Of a stretch of 64,000 nt of DNA, positions 51,483 to 60,823 are shown one piece after another. How positions within the stretch are numbered: position 1 is the first letter of the stretch; every line of letters begins with the position of its first letter. The DNA comes from Actinocrispum wychmicini (GTDB lineage Bacteria > Actinomycetota > Actinomycetes > Mycobacteriales > Pseudonocardiaceae). The position numbers were made by a program, and so were the translations under genes. The notes beneath the pieces were generated by a model. That model was not told where the DNA came from. It did no database searches and worked only from the letters and a program-made list of their open reading frames with translations. Location of the stretch: contig NZ_SLWS01000009.1 in the NCBI RefSeq assembly GCF_004345645.1, positions 1 through 64,000 on the forward strand, written 5' to 3'.

Positions 51483-52089
51483 GTGCGCTCAGGACGGTGG
51501 TGGCGAGGGTGTGTCTGAGCCAGGCCTCGTAGTCGTCGTGGGACCAGCCGGCGTCGGTGACGAGGCTGTTGTGGACGCCGCCACTCATCAGGGCGACGGC
51601 GATGTCGACGGCGTGGGGGGTGACGCGGCCGCCGACGCCGCGGACTCGTTCGATGATCATCTCGACGCCGAGCCGGTTGCGTCGGGCCCCTTCGGCCTGG
51701 GTGGCCGCGATGTCGGGGTCGACGGCGGCGCCGGAGCCCATGATGGCGAGGATGTCGCCGCAGCGTTCCTGGATCTGGCGGCTGGCGGTGGCCAGCAGGC
51801 CGAGTAGCGCTTCCGGGTCGGTCATCCGCTCCGCGGCGGCGATCAGGTCGGGCAGGCCCGCCTCGTCGTCAAGCAGGTCGACCAGGCCGCCCAGCACGCC
51901 CGCCTTCGAGCCGAAGTGCGCGTAGATGGTCTGTGGCGCGACGCCGGCTTCCTGGGCGATCAGGCGGATGGGGGCGCGGGCGTAGCCGCGTTCGGCGAAC
52001 AGGCGGCGCGCGGCGGTGAGGATCACACGCAGCGTCATCGCCTCGCGCCGGTCTCGCAGCCGGACGATGCCAGGAAGGTCCGCGGGCAT
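51457..52089 (-). CDS. TetR-family transcriptional repressor
   Basis: 210 residues from ATG 52089. The N-terminal helix-turn-helix is LRVILTAARRLFAERGYARA, then IRLIAQEAGVAPQTIYAHFG SKAGVL, the canonical TetR recognition helix. The ligand domain begins at about residue 75 with LVDLLDDEAGLPDLIAAAER. It is divergent from a SnoaL-like gene, with an operator-like dyad between them, so it probably represses that gene and itself. Confidence 0.94.
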   Translation of the reverse strand: MPADLPGIVRLRDRREAMTLRVILTAARRLFAERGYARAPIRLIAQEAGVAPQTIYAHFGSKAGVLGGLVDLLDDEAGLPDLIAAAERMTDPEALLGLLATASRQIQERCGDILAIMGSGAAVDPDIAATQAEGARRNRLGVEMIIERVRGVGGRVTPHAVDIAVALMSGGVHNSLVTDAGWSHDDYEAWLRHTLATTVLSAPTTGWTVP

Positions 52090-52103
52090 GTATGCTCCAA
52101 CTT

Positions 52104-52116
52104 AGAACGTTGTTCC
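52104..52116. promoter_or_regulatory. Operator-like dyad between TetR and the SnoaL-like gene
   Basis: AGAACGTTGTTCC is an inverted repeat of GAAC/GTTC around GTT, flanked by TCCAACTT and CAACTA. It lies 15 bp upstream of the TetR start and about 35 bp upstream of the divergent gene, the usual place for TetR autoregulation. Confidence 0.6.
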
Positions 52117-52150
52117 AACTACTGTAACGCTGATCTAGCGTATCAAGAAC

Positions 52151-52561
52151 ATGGGGTGGATCGTGAGTATTGAGGAGACCCTCGCCGAAATGGCGCGCGC
52201 GTGGAACGCGGGCGACGGCGTCGCGTGGGCGGCCAGTTTCGCGCCCGACGCGGACCTCGTGGACGTGGTGGGGCGCGTCCACCATGGGCGGGACGTGATC
52301 GCCGCGGAGCACCAGAAGATCTTCGACACCATCTACCGGGGAAGCCTGCTGGAGTACTGGCTGACCGACAGCCGCCCAATCGGCGACGGCCTGGTGCTGG
52401 CGCACACCGCGTCGACGCTGCGGGTCCTCGACGGGCCCCGGGCCGGGGAATGGCATGCCGTGCAGACCAAAGTCTTCCGGGATGGGCAGATCGTGGCGTT
52501 CCACAACGGCATGCGGATGGACCCGGCGGACTTCGCGCATGAGGATGACAGCGCCCGATAA
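52151..52561 (+). CDS. SnoaL-like / SgcJ-type small protein
   Basis: 136 residues from ATG 52151, or 132 from GTG 52163. The NTF2-like pattern is clear: SIEETLAEMARAWNAGDGVA, WAASFAPDADLVDVVGRVHH GRDVI, then LVLAHTASTLRVLDG and WHAVQTKVFRDGQIVAFHNG. The SgcJ/EcaC group includes small proteins of unknown enzymatic role in enediyne and other clusters. Probable target of the divergent TetR. Confidence 0.85.
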   Translation: MGWIVSIEETLAEMARAWNAGDGVAWAASFAPDADLVDVVGRVHHGRDVIAAEHQKIFDTIYRGSLLEYWLTDSRPIGDGLVLAHTASTLRVLDGPRAGEWHAVQTKVFRDGQIVAFHNGMRMDPADFAHEDDSAR

Positions 52562-52591
52562 ACCGGGTGACGTCGGTGGCCGTTCCCGGCG

Positions 52592-53341
52592 ATGATGGTC
52601 GACGTGCAAGAGGTCAAGGTCGTTGTCGCCCATGACGAGCGCGCGACCCTTCGGGTCGGCGACGTGTTCCTGAAGATCGACGCTGATCAGACGCGCGTCG
52701 ACGCCGAGGTCGAGGCGATGGCCATGGTGCCGATCCCGACTCCGGAGATCCTGTGGCGCAAGCCGCCCGTGCTCGCGCTCGCCGCCCTCCCATGCACGCC
52801 ACTCGGCCGCCTCGGCGAGCCGTCGACCGCGTCGCCGGCGGCCTGGGCCGCGGCGGGCGCCGCCGTACGGACGCTGCACGACGCGCCGCTGCCGCCGCGG
52901 CTCGGCCGGAGCGTCGACGAGATCGCATCGGATCTCGACAGCGAGTGCGAGTGGCTCGTCACGAACGGCGTCCTCCCCACCGACCTGGTCACGCGCAACC
53001 GCCAGGTCGCCGAGGCCGCGCTCCGGCCGTGGACACCGGTGTTCATCCATGGCGACCTGCAGATCACCCACGTGTTCGTCGACGGTGACGAGATCACCGG
53101 CGTGCTCGACTGGTCCGAGGCGGCGCAAGGCGATGCCCTGTTCGACCTCGCCATCCTGACCCTCGGCCACGAGGAGCACCTCGACGACGTCGTCGCCGGC
53201 TACGGCACCGACGTCGACCTCGACGTGATCCGCGGGTGGTGGTCGTTGCGCAGCCTGCTGGCGTTCCGCTGGCTGGTCGAACACGGCTTCGACCCGTCCT
53301 CGCCAGGCTGCGAGATCGACGTGCTGAGATCCCGAATGTAA
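52592..53341 (+). CDS. Aminoglycoside-phosphotransferase-fold kinase
   Basis: 249 residues from ATG 52592. The catalytic loop is VFIHGDLQITHVF, where APH kinases normally have HGDxxxxN; the Asn position is His. The metal site is GVLDWSEAAQGDALFDLAIL. The N-terminal lobe is reduced (VGDVFLKIDADQTRVDAEVE with the ATP Lys). Such proteins include drug-resistance and small-molecule kinases. The substrate cannot be inferred. Confidence 0.85.
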   Translation: MMVDVQEVKVVVAHDERATLRVGDVFLKIDADQTRVDAEVEAMAMVPIPTPEILWRKPPVLALAALPCTPLGRLGEPSTASPAAWAAAGAAVRTLHDAPLPPRLGRSVDEIASDLDSECEWLVTNGVLPTDLVTRNRQVAEAALRPWTPVFIHGDLQITHVFVDGDEITGVLDWSEAAQGDALFDLAILTLGHEEHLDDVVAGYGTDVDLDVIRGWWSLRSLLAFRWLVEHGFDPSSPGCEIDVLRSRM

Positions 53342-53349
53342 GGCCGCGG

Positions 53350-55545
53350 TCAGTGGGCGGTGGTCGGCAGAGGCTGCCCGGCCAACACTGTCCTCATCCG
53401 ACTTTGGCCGGACACCGCTGGTCCTTTGGACATCTTCCGGGCCAGCTTGGTCAGTTCGCGCAGCCGGAGGTCGGGCAGGTACGCGCGGCTCAGTGCCAGC
53501 CCGATCCGCGGCAGGTCGGCCTCGTCGCGGAAGGCCAGGTACAGCGGGACGCGCCGGGGCTGGAACTTCGCCTTGAAGGCGTGCAGTGAGCGGAACCCGT
53601 AGTACGGCTCCATGAGCTTGCCCAACGACTCCAGTGCCCGCTCAAGCACGTGGCCTGGGCCGCATTCGCGGCTGCGGGCCAGCGGCGCGCCCGAAAGGGA
53701 CACGAACCGCGCACCCTCTTCCCGGAAGGCCAAGCAGGCCGACGCGATGAGGAACTCCATCACCGGACGGAAGCCGTGCGCGCTACGGCGCATGACGTCC
53801 AGGGTCCACCCACTGACCTTGCCCGCGCCCGTGTGCACCGGCAGCCATGACGTGACGCCGTGGACCGTGCCTTCGGCGTCCACCGCGACACCGACCCGGG
53901 TCGCCGGGTCCATCGCCTCGTCGAGCCCGCCGAGGGTGAAGCCCATCTCCGGCATGCCCTTGCCGGACATCCACTCCTCCGACAGTGCCCGGACCTGGGC
54001 GAGGATGGATTCGGGCTGGTCGGCCAGGCGGACCAGCCGGAACTCGATGTTCTGCTTGGCGGCCTTGTTCAGCGCCGTCCGGACGTCCTGCCACGCCTTG
54101 CCGCGGAACTCCAGGTCGGCGAGGTCGAGCACGTTGTCCTCAGCCACCTGGACGTGCTGCCAGCCCAGTTCGCGCGTCGCCGCGACGGTGGCTTCGGTCG
54201 CCGAGAACACGCACGGCACCAGGCCGGAGTTCTCGCACATCGTGGTGAACTCGGTGATCGTCGCGGCCGCGGTGCCGTCCGGCGCGATCGGGTCGCCGAG
54301 CGCGACGGCGACACCGGCGTGGCGGCGATAGGCGAGGTAGGACCCGCCGTCCTCGCTGACGAAATACCTGTTGGCCGGCCACGTCGTCATCCACGAAAGC
54401 GTGCTGCCGCCGTGCTGCCCGAGGAGCGTGCGGGCCAGCGCCTGCCCGGGTTCCTCGGTGCGGCGACGCAACCGGCGCCGCGAAGGCACGCGGAAGGCGT
54501 GCCGCACGACAAGCAGCGCGCCCAGTTCAACCATCCACAACAGACTGTCCATAAAGTACAGCGGCAGACCCACCGTGTCGTATTCGCTGCCGAGCACGTT
54601 GGTCAGCCCGATCAACGTGACGAGCACGACGCCCTGAAGCGCCACGAAGGCGGAGAGCGCGACGGCCCAGCGCCACGCGACACGACTGCCCTTGCGCAGC
54701 CCGTTGAGCATCGGGACCACCAGCAGGACGAGGACCACCAACTCCAGCCCGGACAGCGAAACCCCGTCCGCGGAGCCGAACGGGCCGGCGACGGGCACGA
54801 AGTACATGACGACCTCGGCGATGGTGAGCAGCAGCAGGCCGGCGACGGTCAGCAGCCGCCACTCCCGCACGTTCGGCCTCGCCGTCTCCCTCGCCCGGCG
54901 CGCACCCACGAGCCATCCCCCCACCGGGATCGCCAGCAGCAGCGCGAAGAAGTGCACGAGGTCGGCGAGGGTGCCGACATAGACGATCGCGACCCCGGCG
55001 TACACCCAGAGCCCGGCCCGCAACCGCAACCGCCACGGCGGCCTCAGCGTCGCACTGGCGACGGCGACCGCGGCCAGCGCCCCGCCGGAGAACCCGACGT
55101 CCAGGCTGCCCGCCAGCCGCTCGGCCCACAACCAGCCGGAGTCGCGGCACAACGCGAGGAACTCGGTCGCGACGAGCACCGAGACAATCTGACCACCGAT
55201 CGTGACGGCCATCGCACGCCGCGTCCCCATCTGCCACTCGGCGAAGCCCACGCAGAGCGCGAAGCTGCCGACCATCGGCAGGTAATACCAGGGGATGACC
55301 GCGAAGAACGGTCCGGTGAGCATCGTCCACCACCGGCCCGCGTCGAACGACGGCGCTCCGTAGGCGACGAAGGGGTAGACCACGCGGTCAGCGGCGGCGC
55401 TCCAAAGCGCCCCGGTCAGGACGGCCAGCAGCAGCATGGCGAGCACAACAGTGCTGGTGAACGGCACGCGCTGCCTGAGCACCGAGACCGTACGGCGGAC
55501 GTGTCCTCGTGCGACGGGCTCGATCGCCGGTGATGCTGTGATCAT
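53350..55545 (-). CDS. Phosphatidylglycerol lysyltransferase-like (MprF C-terminal) protein with rhomboid-like membrane domain
   Basis: 731 residues from ATG 55545; the start is uncertain because GGGGAGG lies 25 bases upstream. The N-terminal half has about ten hydrophobic segments resembling a rhomboid-like bundle (FTSTVVLAMLLLAVLTGALW ... PFFAVIPWYYLPMVGSFALC). The C-terminal 320 residues match the DUF2156/MprF aminoacyl transferase: GGSYLAYRRHAGVAVALGDP, LEFRGKAWQDVRTALNKAAK, EEWMSGKGMPEMGFTLGGLD, then VSLSGAPLAR. It probably transfers an amino acid to membrane lipid and affects cationic peptide resistance. Both halves appear complete. Confidence 0.88.
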   Translation of the reverse strand: MITASPAIEPVARGHVRRTVSVLRQRVPFTSTVVLAMLLLAVLTGALWSAAADRVVYPFVAYGAPSFDAGRWWTMLTGPFFAVIPWYYLPMVGSFALCVGFAEWQMGTRRAMAVTIGGQIVSVLVATEFLALCRDSGWLWAERLAGSLDVGFSGGALAAVAVASATLRPPWRLRLRAGLWVYAGVAIVYVGTLADLVHFFALLLAIPVGGWLVGARRARETARPNVREWRLLTVAGLLLLTIAEVVMYFVPVAGPFGSADGVSLSGLELVVLVLLVVPMLNGLRKGSRVAWRWAVALSAFVALQGVVLVTLIGLTNVLGSEYDTVGLPLYFMDSLLWMVELGALLVVRHAFRVPSRRRLRRRTEEPGQALARTLLGQHGGSTLSWMTTWPANRYFVSEDGGSYLAYRRHAGVAVALGDPIAPDGTAAATITEFTTMCENSGLVPCVFSATEATVAATRELGWQHVQVAEDNVLDLADLEFRGKAWQDVRTALNKAAKQNIEFRLVRLADQPESILAQVRALSEEWMSGKGMPEMGFTLGGLDEAMDPATRVGVAVDAEGTVHGVTSWLPVHTGAGKVSGWTLDVMRRSAHGFRPVMEFLIASACLAFREEGARFVSLSGAPLARSRECGPGHVLERALESLGKLMEPYYGFRSLHAFKAKFQPRRVPLYLAFRDEADLPRIGLALSRAYLPDLRLRELTKLARKMSKGPAVSGQSRMRTVLAGQPLPTTAH

Positions 55546-55604
55546 GGCGAAAGTCTTGTGGACCGCCACCTCCCCGTACATCCAACGGCAGGCCGACATT
55601 CCCC

Positions 55605-56903
55605 TTAGGGGAGTCCGACCTCCGGTTGACGGTCAAGTCGGCCTGCGGACGCAGCGGGTTCCCAACGGGCGTCCCTGGTGCTCGAGTCGAGGTGTCCGAC
55701 CAGGTGGTCGGCGAGTTCGGTGGCGTCGGCCGCGGCACCGTCGATCAGGGTCGACTTGCGGCGCCGCAGGAACGGCATTCCCATGATGTACAGGCCGGGC
55801 CACGCGGTCACGCCACCGTCGTGCCTGACCTGGCCCTTGCGATCCAGCACCGGGACGTCCAGCCAGGTCAGGTCCGGCCGGAAACCGGTGGCCCACACGA
55901 CGCTGTTGATCTCGCCGAGGTCGAGCGTCAGCGCTGGTGACGCGGGTACCTCCGTTTCGGCGAAGCGCTCAGCCGGCCCGCAGTCGTCGAACCCCGCGGA
56001 CGCCGCCCAGTCGTCGAAGGAATCAAGCAGCCGACCCAGTTTCAGGTCGGCGAGCGCGCACACGTTCCGCAACGAACCGGAGAACTGGGCCCGGCCGTCC
56101 CGCACGCCGGCGACGCGACCGACCAGCCGCACTCCCCCGCGGCTCAACGCGTTCAGGTCCAGGGTGACCCGCTGGGGCGACCCGACGAGTTGCATCGACG
56201 GCAGGTTCCGGGCCCTGAGCAGGTCGGGCACCTCGTCGTACCGTTCGTCGAGCAGCCCGGCCGCGTCCATCCACCACAGGACGTCCAGACCCCGGTAGCA
56301 CCGCGGCATCCGAACGTGCTCCCCCACCGCCAGGGTCACCGGACGGCCGGAACGATGTAGCTCGTCGGCGATCTGGATACCGCTCGACGACGCGCCAACG
56401 ACAAGCACGCCGCCCTCCGGCAGCTGATCCGGCGTTCGATAGTCCAGCGCGGTCAGCGTGACGATCTCGGGCGGAATCGCCTCAGCGAACGAAGGTGTCC
56501 GCGCGACGGCACACGCACCGGACGCCACCACGACCGTGCGAGCCTCCCACACGTCGTGGTTGGTGCGGACCAGAAATCCTGTGTCACAGGGCGACACAGA
56601 CGTCACCGGGGTGTTCGTCCGAACCGGAGCGCCGTTCACCGTGGCGTAGTCATCGATGAACCGCACCAGTTCAGGTGCCGTCAGGTAGCCGTCGGGATCG
56701 TCACCGGTGTACGCCTTGCCCGGCAACCGGATCATCCAGTTGGGGGTGAGCAGCCGAAACGCGTCCGAGCGCCGGGTACGCCACGAGTCGGCCAGCTCGC
56801 CGCGTTCGAGGACCACATGGTCGATCGAACGTTCGGCGAGGCAGCGGCTCATGGCCAGCCCGCAATGGCCGGCGCCGACGACGAGCGTCGTCACCTTCGG
56901 CAC
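55605..56903 (-). CDS. FAD/NAD(P)-dependent monooxygenase
   Basis: 432 residues from ATG 56903. The FAD-binding motif is TTLVVGAGHCGLAMSRCLAE and the NADP motif is GGVLVVGASSSGIQIADELH. VWATGFRPDLTWLDV is the ATG motif of class B flavoprotein monooxygenases, and LPGKAYTGDDPDGYLTAPEL aligns with the flavin-containing monooxygenase loop. The substrate is unknown. The stop lies 6 bp before the next gene on the strand side, and the gene follows OsmC in the same direction. Confidence 0.9.
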   Translation of the reverse strand: MPKVTTLVVGAGHCGLAMSRCLAERSIDHVVLERGELADSWRTRRSDAFRLLTPNWMIRLPGKAYTGDDPDGYLTAPELVRFIDDYATVNGAPVRTNTPVTSVSPCDTGFLVRTNHDVWEARTVVVASGACAVARTPSFAEAIPPEIVTLTALDYRTPDQLPEGGVLVVGASSSGIQIADELHRSGRPVTLAVGEHVRMPRCYRGLDVLWWMDAAGLLDERYDEVPDLLRARNLPSMQLVGSPQRVTLDLNALSRGGVRLVGRVAGVRDGRAQFSGSLRNVCALADLKLGRLLDSFDDWAASAGFDDCGPAERFAETEVPASPALTLDLGEINSVVWATGFRPDLTWLDVPVLDRKGQVRHDGGVTAWPGLYIMGMPFLRRRKSTLIDGAAADATELADHLVGHLDSSTRDARWEPAASAGRLDRQPEVGLP

Positions 56904-56909
56904 GAGCGG

Positions 56910-57470
56910 TCAGTCGACTTCCACCGCGACGTTGGTCGGGTTGGTGAGGATGTCGAACACCGCCGACCGCTTCTGGGACTGCGCGACGAGCGCCTTGATC
57001 TCGTCGGGCGTCGCGTCGGCGTCGATGCTGTAGTTCACCCGCACGTCGCTGAAGCCGTTCCGGACGTCCGGGTCGGCGCCGAGGATGCCGTGCAGGTCCA
57101 GGTCCGCCTCGATGGTGGCCCGCACCGCACGGAGTTGGATCCCGCGCTGCTGGGCGACCGCCGCCACCCCGGCGGTGAGGCAGCTGCCCAGCGCGACCAG
57201 TACGTATTCCACCGGGGTCACGCCGTTGTCCTCGGCGGCGAAGGCCTCCGGGTGGTCCGCGTCGTACTCGAACGTCGTCCTGTGCCGCTGCTCCTCCCCG
57301 AAGCCATAGAACGTCTCCACGCTGGACCGGCTGTGGGTGCCCTTGACCCAGGAGTTCACCGCGCGCCACCGGAAGTTCGCGATCTCCGGGGCGTCGGCGA
57401 AGGCGGTGCGGGCGCCGAGCAGAGCCTCGACATTGACACCGTTGTCCACGGGCGAATCGGTCGCGGTCAT
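56910..57470 (-). CDS. OsmC-family protein
   Basis: 186 residues from ATG 57470, with AGGAGG upstream. OsmC features: TTFEYDADHPEAFAAEDNGV, TPVEYVLVALGSCLTAGVAA (the Cys region with G-S-C-L) and the C-terminal DEIKALVAQSQKRSAVFDIL. OsmC proteins reduce organic hydroperoxides with two Cys. Here the second Cys (normally in the C-terminal SxxCPV segment) reads SAVFDIL, so it is not obvious. It is coupled to the FAD monooxygenase. Confidence 0.9.
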   Translation of the reverse strand: MTATDSPVDNGVNVEALLGARTAFADAPEIANFRWRAVNSWVKGTHSRSSVETFYGFGEEQRHRTTFEYDADHPEAFAAEDNGVTPVEYVLVALGSCLTAGVAAVAQQRGIQLRAVRATIEADLDLHGILGADPDVRNGFSDVRVNYSIDADATPDEIKALVAQSQKRSAVFDILTNPTNVAVEVD

Positions 57471-57570
57471 GGGGTTCGCCTCCTGAAGAGCCGCAGTGCG
57501 CGGACGGCCACCCAGTGTGCGATATCCGGTCGGCGAACACGACCCGTCCCAGAACGTGGAAACGGCGCGA

Positions 57571-58002
57571 TCAGCCCGGCGGCGGGATGTCGACCGGCGC
57601 CCACAGGCTCGGCAGGTTGACCACCACACCCTCCTGGCTGCTGCGGGAGATGATCACCACCGCGGGCTCGCCGGTGGGGTTCTCTTCGCGGTGCGGCACG
57701 TACGGCGGTACGAAGACGTAGTCACCCGGCTGCGTCTCCAGCCGGACCTCCTTGTCCCCGTCCGCGAACACGAACACCGGATGACCGGACTGGACGTAGA
57801 TCGCCGTCTCCGTCTCACCGTGGTGGTGGTCGCCGGAGTTCGTGTTCGGCGCGACGTGGGTCTCCCCCATCCAGATCTTCGACGAACCGACCGTCCTGCC
57901 GGACACCGCCTCCAGCCGGGTCATCCCGGTGGTCTGGTTGGTGTCGCCGGTCAGCTCCGCGCCGCGGATGTGTCGCAGTGGCCGGTGCCAGGGATCCGTC
58001 AT
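57571..58002 (-). CDS. Cupin-domain protein
   Basis: 143 residues from ATG 58002. Two cupin motifs: GDHHHGETETAIYVQSGHPV (metal ligands HHH and E) and PGDYVFVPPYVPHREENPT. Single-domain cupins serve as small dioxygenases, isomerases or sensors. It lies upstream of the OsmC gene in the same direction with a 100-bp gap. The divergent lectin gene starts 157 bp away. Confidence 0.88.
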   Translation of the reverse strand: MTDPWHRPLRHIRGAELTGDTNQTTGMTRLEAVSGRTVGSSKIWMGETHVAPNTNSGDHHHGETETAIYVQSGHPVFVFADGDKEVRLETQPGDYVFVPPYVPHREENPTGEPAVVIISRSSQEGVVVNLPSLWAPVDIPPPG

Positions 58003-58159
58003 ACCGCGATTGTCCCAACGGCACCCGGCTGGCCGGATAGCGGGTCCGACCAGCGAATACAAGAACCTTCCCAGACTTGCACACGACCGGACGGACACTG
58101 TCTGCCCCCTGCGGACTGAAAGCGGGCCGCAGTGAACAACCCAGAGGAAAGGAAAAGAA

Positions 58160-58675
58160 GTGCGCACCAAACTATCTGTCGCGGGGGCTGCCACAGCGCT
58201 GCTCGCGGCCTGTTGTGCGACGCTGGTCGCCACCGGGACGGCGAATGCCACTCCGCCGTCCAAACACATTGTCACCTGGACCAATGTCGACGATGGCCAG
58301 CATCTGAACGTCTCGGGTAACAGCCACGCCGCCGGCGCGGCGATCATCACGTGGAAGTGGACCAACGAAAGCAACGAGAAGTTCTACGACAAGCGCACCG
58401 ACGACGGGAACTTCGAAGAGCGGCCGATGAACACGGTCAACACCAATGGAGATCCCTTCATGTGTATGGACGCGGCCGGGGGCGCGGTCAACGCGAAGGT
58501 GATCCAGTGGCCGTGCAACAACGGCGTCAACCAGCGGTGGAAGCAGGGCAAGCAGGACGGGCACTGGTGGCTGGAGAACCAGGCGCACAAACAGTTCCTG
58601 ACGTCCACCGGCGCCCGTTCCCAGGTCGCGGTCCGCACTGACTGTGGCCATTGCCTCAGCCAGGCCTGGGACTAG
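58160..58675 (+). CDS. Secreted ricin-type beta-trefoil lectin domain protein
   Basis: 171 residues from GTG 58160, with AGGAAAGGAAAAG upstream. The signal peptide ends around TGTANATPP. The mature protein has a trefoil-like repeat with QW-type motifs: DAAGGAVNAKVIQWPCNNGV, then NQRWKQG, HWWLENQAHKQFLTS. Cys pairs stabilise the loop. Probably a carbohydrate-binding exoprotein; no catalytic domain. Confidence 0.85.
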   Translation: MRTKLSVAGAATALLAACCATLVATGTANATPPSKHIVTWTNVDDGQHLNVSGNSHAAGAAIITWKWTNESNEKFYDKRTDDGNFEERPMNTVNTNGDPFMCMDAAGGAVNAKVIQWPCNNGVNQRWKQGKQDGHWWLENQAHKQFLTSTGARSQVAVRTDCGHCLSQAWD

Positions 58676-58690
58676 GACAGGACCCAGTAA

Positions 58691-59608
58691 ATGACCACAC
58701 CGTGGATTCACCGTCACACGCGCCTGGGGTTGGGACTGACCGCGGTGATCTCCGCGGTGGTCGTGGCCGGTTGTGGTGGCGGGCAGGACCAGCCCGTCAC
58801 CACGGCCGGCCCGGTCGTCCGCGCCGCGGCCGACGTTCACTACCCGCTGGACTCGTATCAGATATCGGACGCGGACATGGGGACGGTCCTGGCGGCGCGG
58901 CGGGTGTTCGAGATCCGGTGCATGCGTCGGCTCGGGTTCACCGGCGACGAGTTCGCCGGGCTGATCGCCGTCGACTATGACGAGACGACGAAAAGTCAGA
59001 TGCTCACCTTTCTCGACCCCACCGCGGCACGCGAGCGCGGCTATCACAAGCCGGGAGACCGCGCCCCGGCCGCGACCGGACCGAAGGGCGCTCCGGAACA
59101 ACCCGGCGAGCGCTCCGCGATGTCGGGCAGCGTGCAAACGGTGAACGGAATACCAGTGCCGCAGGGCGGCTGCGGCGAGGAAGCCCTGCGTAACCTCAAG
59201 GAGGGAGCGGGTGATCCGCCGATCGACGTCCGTTCCCTCAGCGGCGACGCGCAAGAACAGACCCTACGGGACCCACGGTTGCACACCGCCCTCCAGGCGT
59301 GGAGTTCGTGCATGGGGAAGGCGGGCATGGACTACGACGCGCCCTGGTCCGCTGAGGAAGGAAACGGCGCCTGGCAGCGAAACCGCGACGGCTGGTACCA
59401 CAACGACCCGACACCCGCGGAGATACGCACGGCGACAGTGGACGTCGACTGCCGAGCGCGCACCAATATCCTCGGTACCTGGATCGCCGTCCAGTCGGAC
59501 TATCAGAATCAGCTGATCCACCAACACCAGGAGCAGCTCACCCGGGCGAAAACGTGTCTCACCCGATGGCTGGCCACCGCCAGGGCGGCGGTGAACAGCG
59601 GTCCTTGA
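58691..59608 (+). CDS. Putative secreted lipoprotein, unknown
   Basis: 305 residues. The signal peptide TRLGLGLTAVISAVVVAGC ends at a VAGC lipobox, so it is membrane-anchored on the outside. The mature part has six Cys, including CMRRLGF, GGCGEEAL and SSCMGKAGMDY, the last of which recurs in actinomycete secreted proteins of unknown role. It starts 15 bp after the lectin gene and may be co-transcribed. Confidence 0.82.
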   Translation: MTTPWIHRHTRLGLGLTAVISAVVVAGCGGGQDQPVTTAGPVVRAAADVHYPLDSYQISDADMGTVLAARRVFEIRCMRRLGFTGDEFAGLIAVDYDETTKSQMLTFLDPTAARERGYHKPGDRAPAATGPKGAPEQPGERSAMSGSVQTVNGIPVPQGGCGEEALRNLKEGAGDPPIDVRSLSGDAQEQTLRDPRLHTALQAWSSCMGKAGMDYDAPWSAEEGNGAWQRNRDGWYHNDPTPAEIRTATVDVDCRARTNILGTWIAVQSDYQNQLIHQHQEQLTRAKTCLTRWLATARAAVNSGP

Positions 59609-59749
59609 AGCGATTCGGCGACCACTCTCTGACATCACCCGGTGAACGGGTCGACACTGTGTGTGCTCCTGTGGCAGTCTTCGGTTTGTTCGCGCGCAAC
59701 GTCAAGTGCCTGCCGCCATCGGGGCGGGCTTGATTGCACGGGGGTGAAC

Positions 59750-60823
59750 ATGTCGGAGACCAATTGGGCATTCGACGGCAGGCGGTACCGGATGTACCGC
59801 TTCGGCGAAGACGTCAAATCCGAGATGAAGAAGCTCAACCGCAGCGACAACTGGCACGCCACCGCCGCGTGGGTCGAGGATGTCGTCTGGATGGCACTTT
59901 GTGTCTGGCTTTGCGTGACGGTGACGTGGTGGCTGTATCCGTTGGCCGTCCTGGTCATTGGCGCTCGTCAGCGGGGACTGTCGACCATTCTGCACGACTG
60001 CGCGCACAACGTGGGGGCGGCGAACCGCGGAATGCAGATGTTCGTCGGCACCGTTCTCACCGCTTATCCGATCTTCCAACAGCACTACGCGTACAAGATT
60101 TCGCACGTGTTCACCCACCACCCGAAGCTCGGCAGCCCGGACAACGATCCGGACCTGCGGTTCTTCATCGAACAGCGGGCGTACCAGGCCGCGGCGCCGC
60201 GCACGTATGTCCGCCGGGTGGTGCTGATGCCGCTGCTCGGTACGCAAACCTGGGCCTACTTGAAGTATCTGGTGCGCAACAGGTACCGGATGCTCCGGCG
60301 GGGCAAGGCGGCGGCCCCGGAGATGCCGGTGGTGCAGCGGCGCAAGCGGATCGCCGACCGGGTCGGGTTCTGGCTGTTCTGGGCCGCTGTCATCGGGGTG
60401 TGCGCGTGGCAGGGCGTACTTCCGCACCTCCTGCTGTTCTGGGTGGTGCCGTACCTGACCAGCTTCCAGATTCTCGGCTGGTACATCGAGCTCTCCGAGC
60501 ACACCCCGCTGGTCCGCGACTCCAATGTGGACCTTTACATGACCCGCAACCGCAAGAGCCGCGGCTGGGAGAAGTTCCTCACCGGCATCCACAACGACAA
60601 CTACCACCTGGAGCACCATCTCGACCCGCGCACCCCGTTCTGGAACCTGGCCAAGGCGCGCAGGGCCCGGCTGGCCGACCCGGGGTACGCGCTCGTCGAC
60701 GCCCAGTTCGGCGGGCTGTTCACCCAGGGGCCGCAGGGCCAGCCCAGCGCGATCAGCGCGATCGTCACCGCCATGACCGAAGTGGGGGAACAGCCGAATG
60801 TCCAGCCGAATGTCGCCGCATGA
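59750..60823 (+). CDS. Fatty-acid-desaturase-superfamily protein (RtxC-like by context)
   Basis: 357 residues from ATG 59750 with GGGGGTG upstream; the longer frame from 59642 has no such site. The three His boxes of membrane di-iron desaturases are all intact: HDCAHN (82-87), HVFTHH (119-124) and HNDNYHLEHH (about 280-289). Four or so membrane segments lie between (e.g. MALCVWLCVTVTWWLYPLAV; LFWAAVIGVCAWQGVLPHLL). It lacks a ferredoxin or cytochrome b5 domain. It overlaps a PLP gamma-replacement enzyme gene by 26 bp. RtxC, the dihydrorhizobitoxine desaturase, is of this superfamily and sits in a locus with an O-acetylhomoserine sulfhydrylase-type domain; the partner gene here suggests an amino acid substrate rather than a lipid. 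A plain lipid or carotenoid desaturase cannot be excluded. Confidence 0.9.
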   Translation: MSETNWAFDGRRYRMYRFGEDVKSEMKKLNRSDNWHATAAWVEDVVWMALCVWLCVTVTWWLYPLAVLVIGARQRGLSTILHDCAHNVGAANRGMQMFVGTVLTAYPIFQQHYAYKISHVFTHHPKLGSPDNDPDLRFFIEQRAYQAAAPRTYVRRVVLMPLLGTQTWAYLKYLVRNRYRMLRRGKAAAPEMPVVQRRKRIADRVGFWLFWAAVIGVCAWQGVLPHLLLFWVVPYLTSFQILGWYIELSEHTPLVRDSNVDLYMTRNRKSRGWEKFLTGIHNDNYHLEHHLDPRTPFWNLAKARRARLADPGYALVDAQFGGLFTQGPQGQPSAISAIVTAMTEVGEQPNVQPNVAA

